A stretch of 8,771 nucleotides of DNA from Nocardioidaceae bacterium (GTDB lineage: Bacteria > Actinomycetota > Actinomycetes > Propionibacteriales > Nocardioidaceae), in assembly GCA_020636935.1 (NCBI GenBank), contig JACJWW010000022.1, positions 1 to 8,771 on the forward strand. The letters are read 5' to 3'. The position numbers and the translations under genes are program-made. This document shows positions 6,585 through 8,771 of the stretch, piece after piece. Numbering within the stretch: the stretch's first letter is position 1; each line of letters starts with the position of its first letter. The notes below the pieces were generated by a model. The model saw only the letters and a list, made by a program, of their open reading frames with translations. It had not been told where the DNA came from and made no database searches.

Positions 6585-6860
6585 ATGTTGCGACGCATGC
6601 TTGTGGTGATGATCTCAGTCTTTCTGACGGCGACGGCTCTTGTGGTCGCTAGTGGTGGCGCTGGTGCTTCGTCGTCCGCCCCGGGAGTGAGTCAGGCGGG
6701 TTCGGGTGGCCTGTCAACTAGTGCTTCGAGCGTGATCGCCAAGAAGAAAAAGAAGAAGAAGGCCAAGAAATGCAAGAAGGGCAAGAAGGGCAAGAAGGGC
6801 AAGAAGTGCGCTAGACCCGCACCACCTGCGCCGCCCGGGCCCCCAATCCACCCGTACTGA
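6585..6860 (+). CDS. Secreted Lys-rich protein: N-terminal part of a frame-broken RCC1 gene
   Basis: The chosen start is ATG at 6585 with GGTGG 5-8 nt upstream; TTG at 6561 and ATG at 6597 are alternatives. Residues 1-27 form a signal peptide: MLRR, a hydrophobic core MLVVMISVFLTATALVVA, and a likely cleavage after AGA. A Ser/Gly-rich linker follows. Next comes a lysine-rich block (nt 6741-6809): seven Lys codons, then KKC, KKG repeats and another KKC. A Pro-rich stretch (ARPAPPAPPGPP) ends in IHPY and a stop at 6858-6860. A signal peptide, charged spacer and proline hinge are the expected front end of a surface repeat protein. The RCC1 repeats begin about 15 bp past this stop in the -1 frame. 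I infer that this is the amino-terminal half of one gene, broken by one missing base; the intact product would be about 344 residues. Confidence 0.65.
   Translation: MLRRMLVVMISVFLTATALVVASGGAGASSSAPGVSQAGSGGLSTSASSVIAKKKKKKKAKKCKKGKKGKKGKKCARPAPPAPPGPPIHPY
6774..6806 (+). repeat. 9-bp tandem repeat encoding Lys-Lys-Gly
   Basis: Three perfect copies of AAGAAGGGC (6774-6782, 6783-6791, 6792-6800) plus AAGAAG. The array is framed by TGC (Cys) codons on both sides. It is in frame, so copy-number changes would lengthen or shorten the basic spacer without breaking translation. Confidence 0.95.
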
Positions 6861-7618
6861 CCTTCAACTTAGTCTCGGCTGGTAATAGTCACTCGTGTGG
6901 GATCCGTGCCGGGGTCGCCTTGTGTTGGGGCAGCAACGCCCTCGGTGCGCTCGGTGATGGCACTGGAGAAGACTCGTCGGTGCCGGTGAATGTTGGTGGA
7001 GGAGGTGGATCTGCGGGTTGGACGTCCATCTCGGCCGGAGCCAATCACTCGTGTGGGATCCGTGCTGGAGTCGCCCTGTGTTGGGGCAACAACAGCACCG
7101 GTCAGCTCGGTGATGGCACCAACACCGCTTCGGCCATGGTGCCGGTGAATGTTGGTGGGGGAGTTGGTTCTGCGGGTTGGACGGCCATCTCGGCTGGGGA
7201 TTATCACTCGTGTGGCGTCCGTGCGGGAGTCGCCTTGTGTTGGGGTCTCAACAGTTCCGGTCAGCTTGGTGATGGCACCAATGGGGCTTCGTTGGTGCCG
7301 GTGAATGTTGGTGGGGGCGGTGGTACTCCGGGTTGGACGGCCATCTTCGCTGGTCTTGGTCACTCGTGTGGGGTGCGTGCTGGGGTCGCCTTGTGTTGGG
7401 GCGACAACTATTCCGGTCGACTTGGTGATGGCACCAACACGGCTTCGTTGACGCCGGTGAATGTTAGTGGCCCTTTGGGTTGGACGGCCATCTCGGCCGG
7501 TCAGGGTCACTCGTGTGGGGTCCGTGCTGGGGTCGCCAGGTGTTGGGGCTACAACAATTCAGGTCAGCTTGGTGATGGCAGCAACACGGCTTCGCTGGTG
7601 CCGGTGAATGTCGCGTGA
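6815..7618 (+). CDS. RCC1-repeat (beta-propeller) part of the frame-broken gene
   Basis: This frame is open from just after TAG at 6812-6814 to TGA at 7616-7618. It encodes PNPPVLTFNLV and then five RCC1-type repeats with the core SAG..HSCG(I/V)RAGVALCWG.N..G.LGDGT...S..PVNV..GWTAI. Units start at 6875, 7031, 7190, 7346 and 7493. No ATG, GTG or TTG occurs in this frame before TTG at 6920, and that codon is the Leu of the conserved ALCWG motif inside repeat 1. The part therefore has no proper start of its own, and must be read on from the signal-peptide frame. RCC1 propellers are usually protein-binding and normally have seven blades; secreted bacterial versions are common in actinobacteria, mostly of unknown role. 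Here only five repeats are present. The gene ends 2 bp from the stop of the convergent mutase gene. A +1 C in the C5 run at 6840-6844 would restore one continuous frame. Confidence 0.75.
   Translation, partial: TRTTCAARAPNPPVLTFNLVSAGNSHSCGIRAGVALCWGSNALGALGDGTGEDSSVPVNVGGGGGSAGWTSISAGANHSCGIRAGVALCWGNNSTGQLGDGTNTASAMVPVNVGGGVGSAGWTAISAGDYHSCGVRAGVALCWGLNSSGQLGDGTNGASLVPVNVGGGGGTPGWTAIFAGLGHSCGVRAGVALCWGDNYSGRLGDGTNTASLTPVNVSGPLGWTAISAGQGHSCGVRAGVARCWGYNNSGQLGDGSNTASLVPVNVA
6875..7615 (+). repeat. Five tandem RCC1 repeats, 156/159/156/147 bp plus a 123-bp last unit
   Basis: The DNA is repeated as well as the protein: a segment close to CACTCGTGTGGGGTCCGTGC recurs at 6890, 7046, 7205, 7361 and 7508, followed each time by GGGGTCGCC-like and TGTTGGGG. 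Unit lengths are multiples of three, so gain or loss of units keeps frame. Silent sites are largely conserved between units, which indicates recent duplication or gene conversion. Confidence 0.93.
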
Positions 7619-7620
7619 GG

Positions 7621-8771
7621 TCAGTTCGGTCGCAAACCTGCGGCGACCTGCAAGTCCTCACTGATCGCATCCAGGCGACCAACCGCGTTGATCCGGGCCG
7701 CATCAACGTCTGCCTCGACCGGGATGACGACCTCGAGATAGCACTTGATTTTTGGTTCGGTACCCGATGGACGCACAATCACGCGGGCGTCGTGTGTGAG
7801 GGTGAAGCGGAGTCCGGTGGTCGGGGGTAGCCCGGCATAGCCCTGGGAGAGGTCATCAACGCCTGTGACGGCGAGCCCGCCCAGGGATGTCGGAGGTCTT
7901 GCTCGCAAGCGCTCGACGACTGCCCCGATTTGGGGGATGTCGGCCATTCGCACTGAGAGTTGGTCGGTGGCATGCAGCCCGAAGTCATAGGCGAGATCAT
8001 CGAGAAGATCTCTGAGGGTGAGTCCGTGGGCCTTCTGCGACGCCGCAATCGAGCAGAGCATCAGGAGTGCGGAGAGGCCGTCCTTGTCTTTGACCCGCGT
8101 CGGGTCTACGCAATAGCCGAGGGCTTCCTCATAGCCGAAAGCCAGATTGTCTAGTCGACCGATCCACTTGAATCCGGTCAATGTCTCCGCGTGTTGCTGG
8201 CCGTGGGCTCGGGCCATCTTGCCCAACAACGATGACGACACGATCGAAGCTGCGTAAACCCCTTCGCGTGGCAGAGTCAGCAGATGGTGGGCGAGGATGG
8301 CGCCGACCTCATCGCCACGGAGCATCTGCCATCCATGTGGGCCGGGCAAAGCGACTGCGCAGCGATCTGCATCAGGGTCATTGGCCACGACCAGGTCAGC
8401 TCCGACCTCTTCGGCCAAAGCCATGGCTTGGTCCATTGCGCCGGGCTCTTCGGGATTCGGGAAGCTCACCGTGGGGAAGTCGGGGTCGGGCTCCGCCTGA
8501 GCTGGTACGACGTGAGGCGCGGCGAATCCAGCCCGCTGCAACAACTCCACGGTGGCTGCGCCACCGACGCCATGCAGAGGGGTGTAGACGATCTTCAGCG
8601 CGCGGGGACCATCACCGACGCACGTGAGCACCGACTCGTAGTAGCGGTCGATGGTTTCCTCGCCGAGGAGCTCGCCGCCATTGCCTTTGACGAGGGTCGT
8701 CACATCGCCAACCGCGCGGATTGCGGCAGCAATCTCCACATCTGCGGGCGGCACGATCTGGCTGCCATCGC
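7621..8771 (-). CDS. Phosphohexomutase (phosphoglucomutase/phosphomannomutase family), C-terminal part, 5' end beyond right edge
   Basis: The frame is open through the right edge; the codons before the first candidate start (GTG at 8754) read DGSQIV, continuing a conserved segment, so the true start is outside. About 383 residues are present, against some 540-560 for full-length actinobacterial members. The enzyme moves phosphate between C1 and C6 of glucose or mannose via a 1,6-bisphosphate. Visible: the Mg-binding loop DPDADR at 8362-8379, GFKWIG, the sugar-contacting EEALGY at 8113-8130, and the phosphate-binding RPSGTEPK at 7750-7773. The phosphoserine loop (TASHNP type) must lie in the missing N-terminus. 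Glucose versus mannose preference cannot be decided here. It is convergent with the RCC1 gene, with stop codons 2 bp apart, leaving no room for a separate terminator between them. Confidence 0.93.
   Translation of the reverse strand, partial: DGSQIVPPADVEIAAAIRAVGDVTTLVKGNGGELLGEETIDRYYESVLTCVGDGPRALKIVYTPLHGVGGAATVELLQRAGFAAPHVVPAQAEPDPDFPTVSFPNPEEPGAMDQAMALAEEVGADLVVANDPDADRCAVALPGPHGWQMLRGDEVGAILAHHLLTLPREGVYAASIVSSSLLGKMARAHGQQHAETLTGFKWIGRLDNLAFGYEEALGYCVDPTRVKDKDGLSALLMLCSIAASQKAHGLTLRDLLDDLAYDFGLHATDQLSVRMADIPQIGAVVERLRARPPTSLGGLAVTGVDDLSQGYAGLPPTTGLRFTLTHDARVIVRPSGTEPKIKCYLEVVIPVEADVDAARINAVGRLDAISEDLQVAAGLRPN

Noticed and set aside
6741..6814. Programmed -1 frameshift at the lysine run (G AAA AAG resembles the dnaX slippery site)
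   Set aside because: A -1 shift there would meet the TAG at 6812-6814 before reaching the RCC1 repeats, so it cannot produce the fusion; the switch must be between 6815 and 6860.
6869..7510. 213-aa minus-strand repetitive open frame (RDGRPT..TNIHRH repeats)
   Set aside because: It is the mirror of the RCC1 DNA repeats; repetition is inherited from the plus-strand gene and no start signal or known fold is seen.
8181..8627. 148-aa plus-strand open frame
   Set aside because: Antisense shadow of the phosphohexomutase gene, without domain or ribosome-site support.
7621..8754. Mutase start at GTG 8754
   Set aside because: The frame continues through DGSQIV to the window edge, part of the conserved family sequence, and the catalytic serine domain is missing, so the true start is outside.

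Overview
The window comes from a high-GC Actinomycetota (actinobacterial) chromosome. The evidence is a DivIVA-type coiled-coil polarity protein, crotonyl-CoA carboxylase/reductase, a methylmalonyl-CoA epimerase / thiolase / MeaB set of the kind known from Streptomyces and relatives, GTG and TTG starts, and GC-rich codons. I cannot place it below phylum from sequence alone.

Layout, left to right. (1) 1-1214, minus strand: the first 404 codons of a long coiled-coil protein of the Scy/FilP/DivIVA-like class, open at the left edge. (2) 1331-2668, minus: ccr. (3) 2822-3268, minus: methylmalonyl/ethylmalonyl-CoA epimerase (mce). (4) A divergent 144-bp control region, then a plus-strand run: acetyl-CoA acetyltransferase (3413-4609), meaB (4640-5611), a 59-residue membrane protein (5709-5888) and a two-helix bacterial PH-domain membrane protein (5903-6451), ending in a probable terminator near 6516-6541. 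(5) 6585-7618: a secreted lysine-rich protein and RCC1 propeller repeats, which by content are one gene but lie in two frames. (6) 7621-8771, minus: the C-terminal part of a phosphohexomutase (phosphoglucomutase/phosphomannomutase family), running off the right edge and converging on the RCC1 gene with only 2 bp between stop codons.

The metabolic core fits together. The thiolase makes acetoacetyl-CoA from two acetyl-CoA. After reduction and dehydration to crotonyl-CoA (enzymes not in the window), Ccr carboxylates it to ethylmalonyl-CoA. The epimerase interconverts the epimers of ethylmalonyl- and methylmalonyl-CoA, and MeaB protects the B12-dependent mutase that acts next. This is a partial ethylmalonyl-CoA / methylmalonyl-CoA module beside a cell-pole scaffold gene. 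It is mostly known biology.

The less ordinary parts are the frame-broken RCC1 gene with its lysine/glycine tandem repeats and five near-identical propeller repeats, the epimerase with Gln in place of a metal-ligand His, a long hairpin in the leader of ccr, and the small membrane protein / PH-domain pair of unknown function. I did not see a clearly new multi-gene system. There is no gene-free stretch longer than 300 bases.
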